Shown: positions 43,358 to 53,500, counted from the stretch's first letter. The stretch: DNA of 64,000 bases from Hyphomonas jannaschiana VP2 (GCF_000685215.1 NZ_ARYJ01000003.1:62001-126000), one strand, 5' to 3'. Numbers and translations: made by a program. Notes: generated by a model not told the origin, from the letters alone.

Positions 43358-44704
43358 ATGGCTGATTTCAGAATTCCACCGGCAGACCTCCTCGCCGGAC
43401 TTATCGAACAGTGCCGCAAAGCCGGCGCGGACGCAGCAGACGCCCGGATCGGCGAAGCCGACGGCGTCGGCGTCGCGGTGCGCGACGGCAAGCTGGAAAG
43501 CATCGAGCGCGAGGAAAGCGTGTCCGTCGCGCTGCGCTGTTTCTACGGCAAGCGACAGGCGCACGTTTCCAGCGCGGATCTGTCGCCGGACGGGCTGAAG
43601 ATGCTGGCCGAACGCTGCGTTGCGATGGCGAAGGCGGTGCCGGAAGACAAGTATTGCGGCCTGCCGGAGGCTTCGATGCTCGCCACGGGCGATCTGGACA
43701 TGGATCTGTCGGGTGAGCCGGAAATGCAGGCCGAGACACTGGAAGAGCGCGCGCTGGCGGCTGAAGCCGCTGCGCTGGCCATTCCGGGCATCAAGACAGT
43801 GGCCGGGTGCGGCGCCTCCTGGAACCGCTCAAAACGCTGGGTCGCTGCGTCGAATGGCTTCTCCGCCTGCAAGACCGGGTCGTCCACCAGCCTCGGCCTG
43901 TCCGCCGTTGCGGAGAAAGACGGCAAGATGGAGCGGGACTATGATTCCTGGTCCGTCCGTTTCTCGAAGGACATGCCGCTTCCGGAAGACATTGGCAAAA
44001 CGGCAGGGGATCGGACCATCGCCCGCCTTGGCGCCCGCAAGCTCGGCACGCGCAAGGCCGCTGTCATTTACGACCGGCGCGTGTCCGCCAGCCTGGTAGG
44101 TGCGCTGCTGGGCGCGATTTCCGGGCCGTCCATTGCGCGCGGCGTATCCTATCTGAAAGACCGGATGGGCGAGCAGGTGTTCGCCAAGGGCGTCTACATC
44201 ACCGATGACCCGTTCCGCGAACTGGGCATGGGATCGCGCAGCCATGATGGCGAAGGCTTGCCGGTGCGCGAAACGCACCTGATCGAGGATGGCCGCCTGA
44301 CGACCTGGCTGCTGAACACGCCATCGGCCAAACAGCTGGGGCTGGAGCCGAATGGCTTCTCCTCGCTCGGCTTCGGCGATCCGCCGGGCGTGACCACATC
44401 GAATATCTATCTGCGCGCCGGAGAGAAGACGCCGGAAGAGCTGATGGCCGGCGTCGGCGAAGGCTTGCTGGTAACCGACATGTTCGGCCCGTCGATCAAT
44501 CCGAACACGGGTGACTATTCGGTCGGCGTGGCCGGTTTCTGGTTCGAGGGCGGCGAGATCGCCTATCCGGTGTCGGAAGTGACGATCGCAGGCGACCTGC
44601 CGTCAATGTTCTCGCGGCTCGTCCCGGCGTCGAACCTCGAATTCCGAGGGACGCGCGATGCGCCCAGTATTCTGGTGGAAGGAATGAGTCTTGCGGGCAG
44701 CTGA
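43358..44704 (+). CDS. pmbA: PmbA (TldE) family protein
   Basis: A 448-residue cytosolic protein of the TldD/PmbA family. PmbA partners TldD in a heterodimeric metalloprotease that cleaves unfolded peptides such as microcin precursors and CcdA. Matching parts are VAVRDGKLESIEREESVSVALRC-like strand (about 35-60), GDRTIARLGARKLGTRKAAV, and the C-terminal DPPGVTTSNIYLRAG and GMSLAGS. It lacks the HExxxH of TldD, as expected for the non-catalytic partner. tldD is not in the window. The next gene starts within its last codons (TTG 44691). Confidence 0.9.
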   Translation: MADFRIPPADLLAGLIEQCRKAGADAADARIGEADGVGVAVRDGKLESIEREESVSVALRCFYGKRQAHVSSADLSPDGLKMLAERCVAMAKAVPEDKYCGLPEASMLATGDLDMDLSGEPEMQAETLEERALAAEAAALAIPGIKTVAGCGASWNRSKRWVAASNGFSACKTGSSTSLGLSAVAEKDGKMERDYDSWSVRFSKDMPLPEDIGKTAGDRTIARLGARKLGTRKAAVIYDRRVSASLVGALLGAISGPSIARGVSYLKDRMGEQVFAKGVYITDDPFRELGMGSRSHDGEGLPVRETHLIEDGRLTTWLLNTPSAKQLGLEPNGFSSLGFGDPPGVTTSNIYLRAGEKTPEELMAGVGEGLLVTDMFGPSINPNTGDYSVGVAGFWFEGGEIAYPVSEVTIAGDLPSMFSRLVPASNLEFRGTRDAPSILVEGMSLAGS

Positions 44705-45809
44705 GCGAACGCTCCTCGAAGACATGGACACGATGCGGGCGCTTGCCCGTGAGGCCGGCGAGCTGGCAGTCTCCTATCAGGTCCGCAGCCACAAGAACCG
44801 CGTCTGGCACAAGCAGGGCGGCAGTCCTGTTACTGAAGCGGACATCGAAGTGAACCGGCTGTGCGCCGCGCACCTTCAGCGCGCCCGCCCTGAATATGGC
44901 TGGCTCTCCGAAGAGACCACCGACAGTCTCGATGCGCGCCGGAAGCAGCGTTGCTGGGTCGTCGATCCCATCGACGGCACGCGTGCCTATATGCGCGACG
45001 ATCCGAACTGGTGCGTCGCGCTCGCCGTGATCGAGGAAGGCCGCGCCGTGGCCGGCGTACTCTACGCGCCGCGGCAGGACCGCTTCTACGAAGCCTGGCA
45101 TGAAGGCGGGGCCTTCCTGAACGGGCAGGCGATCCGCGTGTCGGCCTGTGTGGCAGAGTCTGGCTGCCGGCTGATCACCAATGAAGGCATGATCGATCAC
45201 CCGGCCTGGCCGGAACCCTGGCCGGAGGTCGTTATCGCCCGTCCGAAGCCGAACTCGACCCTTCTGCGCATGGCCCTCGTCGCGACCGGGGAATGGGACG
45301 CAACGGTGACGCTGGCGGGCAAGTCCGACTGGGACCTTGCCGCAGGGACAGTGCTCGTCGAACAGGCAGGCGGCGTGGTCACCACCCACAAGGGTGAACC
45401 CCTTGTGTTCAATCAGGAAGTCCCGGCACAACGCAGTGTCATCGCGGCTGGCGCCCGGCTTCACCCTCTGTTAGTGCGCAGGACAGAATTTGTGGGTATA
45501 CCTGACCCACAGGAAAGGGCGGCCTGCACCGCCACAACCACGGAGCAAAAGAATATGGGCGACGCCCCGAAAAGCCAGCAGCAGCTGTTGCACATCGTAT
45601 TTGGCGGTGAGCTGAAGGACGTAACCGGAGTCGAATTCGAAGACCTGTCCAAGATCGATTTCATCGGCGCCTTCCCGAACTACAAAGACGCCTACGACGC
45701 CTGGAAATCGGCGGCGCAGCGCACGGTGGACCACGCCGAAATGCGCTATTTCATCCTGCATGCCCACAAGCTGCTGGATCCGCTGACAGGGGATCACCAT
45801 CACGTCTGA
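44691..45809 (+). CDS. Inositol-monophosphatase-like enzyme in frame with a DUF4170 domain
   Basis: A single 372-codon frame. Residues 1-265 are an inositol-monophosphatase/CysQ-type phosphatase with metal motifs EET, DPIDGTRAY and KSDWDLAAG. A linker of about 25 codons leads to a DUF4170 domain (residues 289-372: LLHIVFGGELKDVTGVEF, FIGAFPNYKDAYDAWKSAA, MRYFILHAHKLLDP) normally encoded by a separate gene just downstream. An ATG at 45555 with GGAG nine bases upstream could start the DUF4170 protein alone. The gene start is TTG at 44691 after GGAAGGA. So fusion, nested gene, or both. Confidence 0.8.
   Translation: MRAAERTLLEDMDTMRALAREAGELAVSYQVRSHKNRVWHKQGGSPVTEADIEVNRLCAAHLQRARPEYGWLSEETTDSLDARRKQRCWVVDPIDGTRAYMRDDPNWCVALAVIEEGRAVAGVLYAPRQDRFYEAWHEGGAFLNGQAIRVSACVAESGCRLITNEGMIDHPAWPEPWPEVVIARPKPNSTLLRMALVATGEWDATVTLAGKSDWDLAAGTVLVEQAGGVVTTHKGEPLVFNQEVPAQRSVIAAGARLHPLLVRRTEFVGIPDPQERAACTATTTEQKNMGDAPKSQQQLLHIVFGGELKDVTGVEFEDLSKIDFIGAFPNYKDAYDAWKSAAQRTVDHAEMRYFILHAHKLLDPLTGDHHHV
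45491..45511 (+). promoter_or_regulatory. Hairpin in the linker before the DUF4170 domain
   Basis: TGTGGGT and ACCCACA form a perfect 7-base stem with a 7-base loop, about 43 bases before the internal ATG at 45555. Its placement suggests mRNA processing or translation control of the second domain; chance is possible. Confidence 0.3.
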
Positions 45810-45849
45810 TCCGGAACACCCGAAGGCGCAGCGGGGGAGCCTGCGGAGA

Positions 45850-47571
45850 TTGTTCGCGGCCTATTTCCGGCCGCACCTCGGCTGGTTCGTCGGCGGCACG
45901 CTGATGGCGCTGGGCACATCTGTATGTGCCATGGCCTATACCTATGTGCTCAAGCTGATGGGCGACCGGCTGGAGGCCAGTTTCGGTGAAACCGGAAATG
46001 CCGATTCCAGCTGGATCCTGCATATCGGCGCGGCCATTGTCGGCCTCGCGGCGGCGCGCTCGCTGACGATGTATCTGATGACGCTGCTGAACAATACCGG
46101 CGTCCAGCGCGGTCTCGTCACCATGCAGACGCATGAGTTCGAAGCGCTGGTCGATGGCGATTTCGCGCGCCTGTCGGCAGATGCCTCCGGCGGCTTCGTT
46201 TCGCGCTTCATCAATGACGTGAACGCGATCCGCGACGCGGCCCTGCGCTTTGCCAACAATTTCACCAAGAGCACGGCCACGACGATTGGCTGTCTCGGTG
46301 TGATGGCCTGGATCGACTGGCAGCTGACCCTGCTCATCCTCGTTGCCTATCCGATCGCTTTTGCGCCGGTCATCAGCCTCGGCAACCGGGTGCGCAAGCG
46401 CTCCCGCAAGGCGCAGAAACAGGTCGGCGAGATGACCTCTCTCCTGTCCGAAGGGTTTCAGTCCGCGCGGGTGATCAAGGCCTATGGTCTCGAATCCTAT
46501 CAGAAGGGCCGTGCCCGCGGCGGCTTCGCCGAACGCTCGCGCCTGTTCCTGAAAGTGCTGGCAGACCGGGCCGCTGTCGATCCGATCCTCGAGATCGCGG
46601 GCGGCGTTGCGCTGGCAGGTATTCTGGGCTTTGCAGCCTGGCGCATTTCCCAGGGGCAGATGTCGCTTGGCGACCTGCTGGCCTTTATTGCCGCCCTCGG
46701 CGTGGCCTCTCCTGAGATCCGGGCGCTTGGCACGCTGAATTCGGTCGCGCAGGAAGGCGGCGCGGCAGCTGATCGCGTGTTCGAGATCATCGAGGCAAAA
46801 CCGGTCATGGCTGACAAGCCGGGAGCAGGGCGCTTCGGCAAGGTGTCGGGCGATGTCTCCTTCGACGATGTCATCTTCTCCTATCCGGACGGTACGCCGG
46901 CCCTGAAGGGATTGAGCTTCAAGGCGGCGCCGGGCGAAACGGTCGCCATTGTCGGCCCCTCCGGTGCCGGCAAGTCCACCATCTTCAACCTGCTCCTGCG
47001 TCTCTACGATCCGGAAAGCGGCGCGATCCGTGTGGACAATCAGGACATCCGCGACATGACGGGCGAAAGCCTGCGCGCAAATATGGGCCTCGTGGCACAG
47101 GATTCCGCCCTGTTCGACGATACGGTGCAAGCCAACATCGCGCTCGGCCGGCTCGGCGCCACCAAGGCAGAGATCGAAGTGGCTGCCCGCGCAGCCTTTG
47201 CGCATGAGTTCATCATGGCCCTGCCGCAGGGCTATCAGTCGCCTGCCGGCGAGATGGGCCGGAACCTCTCCGGCGGCCAGCGCCAGCGCATCGCGCTTGC
47301 CCGGGCGATCCTGCGGGGTGCGCCGATCCTGCTGCTCGATGAAGCCACCTCCGCCCTCGATGCCGAGAGCGAGGCCCGTGTGCAGCAGGCACTCAGCGAT
47401 TTTAGCCGCGGCCGGACCGTCCTGATCATTGCCCACCGCCTGTCCACCGTCCGCGCCGCTGACCGCATCCTGGTGGTCGAGGATGGCCGTGTGGTGGAGC
47501 AGGGCAATCACGAAGACCTGCTTGCTGCCGACGGCGCCTATGCCCGTCTCGTGAAGCTGCAGCTGAGCTGA
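45850..47571 (+). CDS. MsbA-like ABC transporter (fused membrane and ATPase domains)
   Basis: A 573-residue ABC exporter half-transporter, probably a lipid A/lipid flippase (MsbA type). Six transmembrane helices occupy about residues 10-310; the ATPase domain has GPSGAGKSTIFNLLLRLYDP (Walker A), LSGGQRQRIALARAIL (signature), PILLLDEATSALD (Walker B) and IAHRLST (H-loop). The first start codon in the frame is TTG 45850, but the frame is open back to 45787 with a plausible SDPEH...RGSLRRLFAAYF lead, as homologues have. No ATG, GTG or TTG lies there; only a rare ATC at 45799 follows an AGGGG. The exact start is unsure. Confidence 0.9.
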   Translation: MFAAYFRPHLGWFVGGTLMALGTSVCAMAYTYVLKLMGDRLEASFGETGNADSSWILHIGAAIVGLAAARSLTMYLMTLLNNTGVQRGLVTMQTHEFEALVDGDFARLSADASGGFVSRFINDVNAIRDAALRFANNFTKSTATTIGCLGVMAWIDWQLTLLILVAYPIAFAPVISLGNRVRKRSRKAQKQVGEMTSLLSEGFQSARVIKAYGLESYQKGRARGGFAERSRLFLKVLADRAAVDPILEIAGGVALAGILGFAAWRISQGQMSLGDLLAFIAALGVASPEIRALGTLNSVAQEGGAAADRVFEIIEAKPVMADKPGAGRFGKVSGDVSFDDVIFSYPDGTPALKGLSFKAAPGETVAIVGPSGAGKSTIFNLLLRLYDPESGAIRVDNQDIRDMTGESLRANMGLVAQDSALFDDTVQANIALGRLGATKAEIEVAARAAFAHEFIMALPQGYQSPAGEMGRNLSGGQRQRIALARAILRGAPILLLDEATSALDAESEARVQQALSDFSRGRTVLIIAHRLSTVRAADRILVVEDGRVVEQGNHEDLLAADGAYARLVKLQLS

Positions 47572-47633
47572 CACCGGCCTATCTTTTCATCCTCCCCCGT
47601 TTCGCAGGGGAGGAATTGAGGAGACACCAAACA

Positions 47634-47665
47634 AAAGCCCCGCGAAGCAGGCTTCGCGGGGCTTT
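47634..47665. terminator. Strong bidirectional terminator between the ABC gene and atpF
   Basis: A perfect 14-base stem AAAGCCCCGCGAAG / CTTCGCGGGGCTTT with a CAGG loop, flanked by A and T runs on opposite sides, between convergent genes. A second, shorter hairpin (CCTCCCC / GGGGAGG) lies at 47591-47613. Confidence 0.9.
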
Positions 47666-47689
47666 CTGTATCGTTTGCCGGAAGGGACC

Positions 47690-48292
47690 TTAGTTGGTCA
47701 GGGCCTTCTCGATTTCACGCGCGGCTTTCTCGAACTGGTCGACAGCCGTGTCACCAGCGAGCAGGCGGCGGGCCGCCTCGGTCGCAGCATCCGCAGCGGC
47801 GCGGCGGACTTCTTCAGTCGCTTCTGCTTCAGCGCGCGCAATGCGGGCTTCTGCAAGGGCTTCACGGCGGGCGAGGCGCTCGGCGATGTCCTTGCGGGTC
47901 TCTTCCATGATGCGCTTGGCGTCGGCTTTGGCCTGTTCGATCATGGCCTCGGCTTCCTTGTCGGCATCCTGGGCCTTGCGCTCAGCTGCGGCGAGGGCAT
48001 CAGCCGCCTGTTCGCGCAGGCTGGCCGCTTCTTCCAGTTCCTTGCGGATGGCGTCTGCGCGGGCATCAAGGCCGCCCAGAACCGTCTTGAAGGCACCCAT
48101 GCGCCAGGCAATGGCAATGAAGCCACACAGGGCCAGGAAGGCGGTGAAGGTGACAGGGTCGGTCGCGGCATAAGCCAGGCCGCCCAGGAAGCCGCCACCG
48201 CCATGGCCGCCAGCGGCGCCATGTTCGGTTTCAGCGGCAAAGGCTGGCAGGGCCGAAGCAGCAATGGCGGAGAAGAGGACAATGCGTTTCAT
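47690..48292 (-). CDS. atpF: ATP synthase F0 subunit b
   Basis: A 200-residue peripheral-stalk subunit. A short signal-like or membrane N-terminus (MKRIVLFSAIAASALPAFA) is followed by a Gly/His-rich stretch, a membrane helix (FTAFLALCGFIAIAWRMGAF, about 48-67) and a long alanine- and glutamate-rich coiled coil to the end. It pairs with b' from the adjacent gene, the arrangement typical of alphaproteobacteria. The two genes are four bases apart. It is the last gene of the F0 operon and ends at a strong terminator. Confidence 0.94.
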   Translation of the reverse strand: MKRIVLFSAIAASALPAFAAETEHGAAGGHGGGGFLGGLAYAATDPVTFTAFLALCGFIAIAWRMGAFKTVLGGLDARADAIRKELEEAASLREQAADALAAAERKAQDADKEAEAMIEQAKADAKRIMEETRKDIAERLARREALAEARIARAEAEATEEVRRAAADAATEAARRLLAGDTAVDQFEKAAREIEKALTN

Positions 48293-48296
48293 GGTC

Positions 48297-48848
48297 TTAC
48301 TTCTTCTCCATCGCGGCCGAGACGGCAGACTTCAGATCGCCGGCAGAGGCTTTCAGACCGAACCGGGCGGTCATGGCCTCAGCCGTATCGATGGCGATCT
48401 GCTCGACATTCGTCATGGCATTGGACCGAAGCGTTGCGATACGGGCATCGGCAGCTTCGAGTTTCTTGGCGATCTCGGCATCGACGCGAGCGGTTTCGGC
48501 GGCCATTTCGGCCTCCATCTTCTCGCTGGCTTTTTCCGAGGTTTCGCGGGCCTTGTTACGAGCCTGCGCGACACGCAGTTCGAGGGCCTGTTGGGCTTCG
48601 GTGGCCTGATCGTTCAGGCGGGCCGCCTGATCGAGATCCGAAGCGATCCGGTCAGAACGCTTTTCCAGCGTGTCAGACAGTTTCGGCAGGATCCAGCGCG
48701 ACATTGCCAGGTACAGCGTCGTGAACAGGATGACGAGCCAGAACAGCTGGCCCGGCATGTGCCAGGTCTCGAACGGCGGGAAGGCCGGCGGTGCGTCGTC
48801 CGGCGTGTGCCCGTGGGCAGCGCCTTCAGCAAGCAATGCGATCAGCAT
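48297..48848 (-). CDS. atpF2: ATP synthase F0 subunit b'
   Basis: A 183-residue paralogue of b. The membrane helix is about 30-52 (GQLFWLVILFTTLYLAMSRW) with the conserved ILPKLSDTLEKRSDRIASDL start of the stalk coiled coil. As usual for b', it is close to b. It is co-transcribed between atpE (86 bases upstream) and atpF. The peripheral stalk in these bacteria is a b-b' heterodimer. Confidence 0.94.
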   Translation of the reverse strand: MLIALLAEGAAHGHTPDDAPPAFPPFETWHMPGQLFWLVILFTTLYLAMSRWILPKLSDTLEKRSDRIASDLDQAARLNDQATEAQQALELRVAQARNKARETSEKASEKMEAEMAAETARVDAEIAKKLEAADARIATLRSNAMTNVEQIAIDTAEAMTARFGLKASAGDLKSAVSAAMEKK

Positions 48849-48934
48849 CAGGTTACCTCTGCGTCGGAATACGACAGGATCGGGCCGGCCGGCATGAATG
48901 CCGCCGGCCCGTTCAGAATGTGCGTCAGTCTAGA

Positions 48935-49171
48935 TTAGACGACGAACAGGATCAGGATGGCGACGAGGAACGACAGAATGCCGAGAGCCTCGGAGAGGGC
49001 CATACCGATGAAGAGGTTGCCGGTCTGCTGCGGAGCAGCGGACGGGTTGCGCATCGCGGCGTCGAGGAACGAGCCGAAGATGTTGCCCACACCGATTGCA
49101 GCACCGATCATGCCGAGCGTTGCGAGGCCAGCGCCGACATATTTGAGGCCGAGGGTGATATCGCCTTCCAT
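48935..49171 (-). CDS. atpE: ATP synthase F0 subunit c
   Basis: A 78-residue proteolipid forming the proton-driven rotor ring. Two helices ([20 protein letters not shown] and [20 protein letters not shown]) flank the polar loop RNPSA; the carboxylate in ALSEALG is the proton-binding glutamate. The GxGxG-type helix packing motif is visible in the first helix. Ribosome site GGAG lies seven bases ahead of the ATG. A hairpin in the preceding gap may aid the high expression this subunit needs. Confidence 0.98.
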   Translation of the reverse strand: MEGDITLGLKYVGAGLATLGMIGAAIGVGNIFGSFLDAAMRNPSAAPQQTGNLFIGMALSEALGILSFLVAILILFVV

Positions 49172-49255
49172 TGGGTGTCTCCTTGTTGGAATGCTTAAGG
49201 TTTCTAAAGTTTGCCGCCCGTGAAGCGTGTTCGGTGGGAGGCGTCAAGCGGTTTT

Positions 49256-49277
49256 GGTGCGGCTGAGACGCCGCACC
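49256..49277 (-). promoter_or_regulatory. Intergenic hairpin between atpB and atpE
   Basis: GGTGCGGC and GCCGCACC form an 8-base stem around TGAGAC. Read on the coding strand it has no T-run, so it is more likely an mRNA processing or stability element than a terminator, placed 85 bases before the atpE start. Confidence 0.35.
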
Positions 49278-49290
49278 GGCGAACAGGGTC

Positions 49291-50061
49291 CTAGTGTGAC
49301 GGGTGCAGCGCGTCGTTGATGTAGACGCAGGTCAGGATCGCGAAGACGTAAGCCTGAAGGCCGGCGACCAGGAGTTCCAGTGCGTTCAGTGCGACGCCCA
49401 TGCCGAAAGCGAGCGGCGCAACGAGATAGCCGATGCCGCCTGCCGTCAGGCCGACCACCGCGAAACCTGCGAAGAGCTTCAGCATGATGTGACCAGCCAG
49501 CATGTTGGCGAACAGACGCAGCGAAAGGGTCAGCGGACGGGCGACGAATGAAATGATCTCGATCGGGATCAGAATGATGTAGATCGGCCAGGGAGCGCCC
49601 GAAGGTGCAAACAGTTTCAGGAACTTCAGGCCGTTCTTGTAGAAGCCGTAGCCGATCACGATCGAAATCACGAGCAGAGCAAGGGCGCCAGTCACGATGA
49701 TGTGGCTCGTCGTGGTGAAGGCGTATGGCACCATGCCGATCATGTTCGCGAAGAAGATGAAGAAGAAGAGCGTGAAGACGAACGGGAAGAATTTCAGGCC
49801 TTCTTCACCGGCTGCGCCGCGCACCATGTCGGCCACGAAGCCGTAACCGATCTCGGCCATCGACTGCAGGCGGGATGGTACGAGCAGGCCTTTCGAAGCG
49901 GCCACGCCAAAGAAGGCAATGGTCAGCACAACGCCCAGCAGCATGAAGCCGGAAGCGTTGGTGAAGGACAGGTCAACACCACCGATATTCAGCTCAAGCC
50001 ATTTGCTGACCTGGAACTGGTGAATCGGATCGATCGCGGCGCTCGGCATCAGGAAGGTCAT
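49291..50061 (-). CDS. atpB: ATP synthase F0 subunit a
   Basis: A 256-residue inner-membrane subunit that forms the proton half-channels next to the c-ring. It has five to six helices, the conserved arginine in the [13 protein letters not shown] segment ([16 protein letters not shown]), and the C-terminal LEILVAGLQ-like run ([20 protein letters not shown]) ending INDALHPSH. Its start overlaps the atpI stop by four bases (ATGA). Confidence 0.98.
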   Translation of the reverse strand: MTFLMPSAAIDPIHQFQVSKWLELNIGGVDLSFTNASGFMLLGVVLTIAFFGVAASKGLLVPSRLQSMAEIGYGFVADMVRGAAGEEGLKFFPFVFTLFFFIFFANMIGMVPYAFTTTSHIIVTGALALLVISIVIGYGFYKNGLKFLKLFAPSGAPWPIYIILIPIEIISFVARPLTLSLRLFANMLAGHIMLKLFAGFAVVGLTAGGIGYLVAPLAFGMGVALNALELLVAGLQAYVFAILTCVYINDALHPSH

Positions 50062-50423
50062 TCGTCCTTGGTCCCGTCTTCTTTTTTCGGGGCGGCTTGC
50101 CCCTCAGCTAATTCCAGCGCCCGGGCATTCAGCTCCCGGTAGGCGCGCATTATGGAGCGGATTCCTGAAGCGAACCCGAGAGTTCCGCCGATCAGCAATC
50201 CCCAGGGCTTTGTTCCTGCGAATTCGTCGATCCAGAAGCCGAAAAAGCCTCCGACAAAGACATTGGCGACGAATTCGGCGCCGTATCGCAGGGCATAGCC
50301 CCCTGCCGAGAGACTGACACCGTCTGCCTGCTCATCGCGCCGCTTTCTAGCCTCACGCTCATCGCGGGCCGCCTTTGCCTTGGCGATGCGTTCGCCGAGG
50401 TCGTTCGGTCCCTCGCTGGACAT
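50058..50423 (-). CDS. atpI: AtpZ/AtpI family protein
   Basis: A 121-residue membrane protein at the head of the F0 operon. A charged N-terminus ([20 protein letters not shown]) precedes two helices ([20 protein letters not shown] and [20 protein letters not shown]). AtpI is thought to aid c-ring assembly; related AtpZ proteins conduct magnesium or calcium. It overlaps atpB by four bases. A sigma-70-like promoter lies about 65-90 bases upstream (50486-50514), and a GC-rich leader separates it from the ATG. Confidence 0.88.
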   Translation of the reverse strand: MSSEGPNDLGERIAKAKAARDEREARKRRDEQADGVSLSAGGYALRYGAEFVANVFVGGFFGFWIDEFAGTKPWGLLIGGTLGFASGIRSIMRAYRELNARALELAEGQAAPKKEDGTKDE

Positions 50424-50485
50424 GATTTCAGATGCTCCGCAGCCGCGAATCCTTGACGACGGGGCTTCCCCCCGGATTTCGGCGC

Positions 50486-50514
50486 AAACTATGTAGGCAG
50501 GCTGTGCAAGTCAA
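50486..50514 (-). promoter_or_regulatory. Probable sigma-70 promoter of the F0 ATP synthase operon
   Basis: On the minus strand TTGACT (50514-50509) and TAGTTT (50491-50486) are exactly 17 bases apart. The -35 is near consensus, the -10 moderate. It lies about 63 bases before the atpI ATG, in the 150-base gap between smc and atpI. Confidence 0.5.
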
Positions 50515-50573
50515 CCGGATATGCAGAACGCTACATCCCTGATTTTATTAAGTTTGTGTTGCGGATGTGTGCG

Positions 50574-53500
50574 CTACTCCGCCGCAACAAGCTCTTCGGC
50601 GGCCTGAAGGTCCACGGAAACCAGCTTTGAAACGCCCTGTTCGCGCATCGTAACCCCGAAAAGCCGGTCCATCCGGCTCATCGTGACCGGATTGTGCGTG
50701 ATGACCACGAACCGCGTGTCGGTACGCTGGCGCATCTCGTTGAGCATATTGCAGAAACGGTCGACGTTTGCGTCATCCAGCGGGGCATCCACCTCGTCCA
50801 GCACGCAGATCGGGGCCGGGCGGGACAGGAAGACGGCAAAGATCAGCGCCGCTGCCGTCAGCGCCTGCTCACCGCCGGACATCAGGTTCAGCGTGCCGAG
50901 CTTCTTGCCGGGCGGCTGGGCGAAGATTTCGAGGCCGGCCTGCAGCGGATCATCGGCATCGACGAGGCGAAGCTCGGCCTGGCCGCCGCGGAACAGCGCC
51001 GTGAAAAGGGCCTTGAAGTGCTCGTTGACCTGTTCGAACGCCTTCACGAGCCGGTCGCGGCCTTCTTCGTTCAGGGCTTCGACGCCCTGGCGCAGCTTGG
51101 CGATGGCCTTGGTCAGGTCTTCCTTTTCGGTGATCTGTGCGCCGAGGCGCTCTTCCAGCTCCGCGGCTTCTTCCTCGGCGTCCATGTTTACGCCGCCCAG
51201 CTGGTCACGGGTGCGGCGCAGGTCTTCGACGCGGCGTTCAATGTCGCGGGGCGTGAACTCGCCCATGTCCTCTTCATCGAGGCCGGCCTCGGCAATCGCC
51301 AGCAGGCCTTCCGGCGTGCGCTGGAAATTGTTGCGGGCGATTTCGACCGATTCTTCGAGGCGGCTTTCGGCCGTTTCGAGCTTCACTTTCCAGCCGGCGA
51401 GGGATTCGCGCGCTTCAGAAGCGGCGGCGGAGGCGCGGCGGGCAGCAAACTCTGCCTCGCGGATCGCGGCTTCCTTTTCGGCGAGCCGGTCAGCGGATTT
51501 CTGACGCTCGGTCTCCAGACCGGCCACTTCAGCGGAGAGCGTCTCGATCTCGGCGGCGAGTTGCTCCGGGCGGACCTTTGCTGCCAGTGCTTCAGCAGCA
51601 GCGGCAGAGCGGCGTTCCAGCAGGCGGCCGACCCGTTCGGAGGCCGCAGTGATGCGGCTGGTCCAGGTCTGCACATCCCGTTCCAGGCCCTGACGGCGGG
51701 CGGCGGCCTGTTCCCGGCCGCGCGTGATGTCTGTGAGACGGCCGCGGGCTTCGATCTCGGCAGAGCGGGCTTCGGCCACGGCTGCGCGTGCTTCGGCGAG
51801 GCGGGCCTCCAGCTGGCTTTCCTGCTCGCGGCTGTCGGATGGGGCGATCAGGGCGAGGTTTTCATTGACGATGGAGAGTTCCGACTCGGCGCGGGACAGC
51901 GCTTCGCCGGCTGTGTCGCGTTTCATCGCGGCGCGTTCGGAGGCCTGCGCCGCTTCGGCGACCGTGCTGCGAGCAATGTTCAGGGCGCGCTGGGCCGGGG
52001 CGACCTCGTAGCGGCAGTTGCGCAGCGCTTCTTCGGTAGCGACCCGGGCCTCACGAGCCGAGGCGAAGTCCGCTTCGCGCGCTTCCAGCGTTTCCTGCAG
52101 CGGGCCGAGTTCGGCAAGGGCCGCTTCGAGGCGGGCCTGTTGTTCCAGGCGTGCTGCCGCGCTGACCGGCGCATCGGGTGTGCGGGCAAATCCGTCCCAG
52201 CGCCAGAGATGGCCTTCGGAGGAAACCAGACGCTGGCCTGGCTTCAGCAGGGTTGCCAGGCGCGGGCCGTCCGCCGCATCGACCAGGCCGCACTGCGACA
52301 GGCGGGCAGCAAGTTCACCCGGTGCGTCTGTATACTGAGAGAGCGGCGTTGCGCCATCAGGCAGCGTCTGGGCAACAGCATCGGCGCCGCCCCAATACAT
52401 CGCAGCGGCCTTGTCCGTCGAGGCTTCGATGTCGTCCCCGAGGGCCGCTGCAACGGCTTTTTCAAATCCGTCGCGTGTCCGGATACGCTCGACAACCGGT
52501 GGGGCGCTAGGGCCTTCGGCTTTGCGCAGCAGTTTCCGCAGTCCGCCGATTTCCGCTTCCAGCTCGCGGACGGCGCTTGTCGCTTCGTCGCGTGGCGGCT
52601 GCGCAGCTGTTTCCATATCGCGCGCGGCGGCCAGACGCTGCTCAGCCTCTTCTACGGCGCGTTCCGCTGCCTGTAGCGCGGCTTCGGCCTCTTCCTCTGC
52701 GGCCTTTGCAGCCTTCAGCTTACTGACGAGCGTGACGGCATCTTCCAGCGCGGCCATGTCGGCGCGGAGGCGTTCGACTTCTGACATCAGCTGGGCCTTG
52801 CGACGGGTCTGGGCAGCCGCTTGATCTTCCGAGGCCTGACGGCGGGCGCGGGCCTCGGACAGGCGCGCCTGAGCATCGTCAGCGGCCTGTTCGGCTTTGA
52901 CCAGTTCGGCGCGGGCCGCTTCCAGCGCAGCGCGGGTCTGTGCTTCGGTCTCGGCATTGGCGGCGTCGTCTTCGACCGGCAGCGCGGAGAGCTCGAACTT
53001 TGCATGCGCCAGCGCGTCTTCAGCTTCAGTCTTTGCCGTCTGTTCGCGCTCAATGTCTTCCATCAGGCGCGTCGCTTCCGCCTCGAGGCGGGCATGGGCG
53101 TCTGAGGCGGACTTGCATTCGGTTTCCAGTTTCGCCAGCGCGATGCGGGCCTGGCCAAGTTTCGCTGACACGATGCTTTCAGCTTCGCGCAGTGGGGCAA
53201 GACCCTCGGCAGCTTCGATGCGGGCCGCTTCGCAGGTGGCGTCCTGACGGGAGGCATCCTCGACCTGGCGTTTGGTCTCTTCCAGTTTTGCCCGTGCCGT
53301 TTCGCACGCGAGCTTTGCCTCGTGCCAGCGCAGATGGGCAACCAGCGCGTCGAGCGCGAAAATCTCTTCGGAGAGTTTCTTGTAGCGTCGGGCCTTGGCA
53401 GCTTGGCGTTTCAGGCTTGCCAGCTGGCGCTCCACCTCGGCGGACACTTCGGACAGGCGTTCGAGGTTTGCCTCTGCCGCATTCAGCTTCAGCTCCGCTT

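Noticed and set aside
45751..47574. A 607-codon minus-strand open frame
   Set aside because: Antisense to the ABC transporter, whose Walker and signature motifs are intact.
50694..52676. A 660-codon plus-strand open frame
   Set aside because: Antisense to smc coiled coil; arises from biased codon use.
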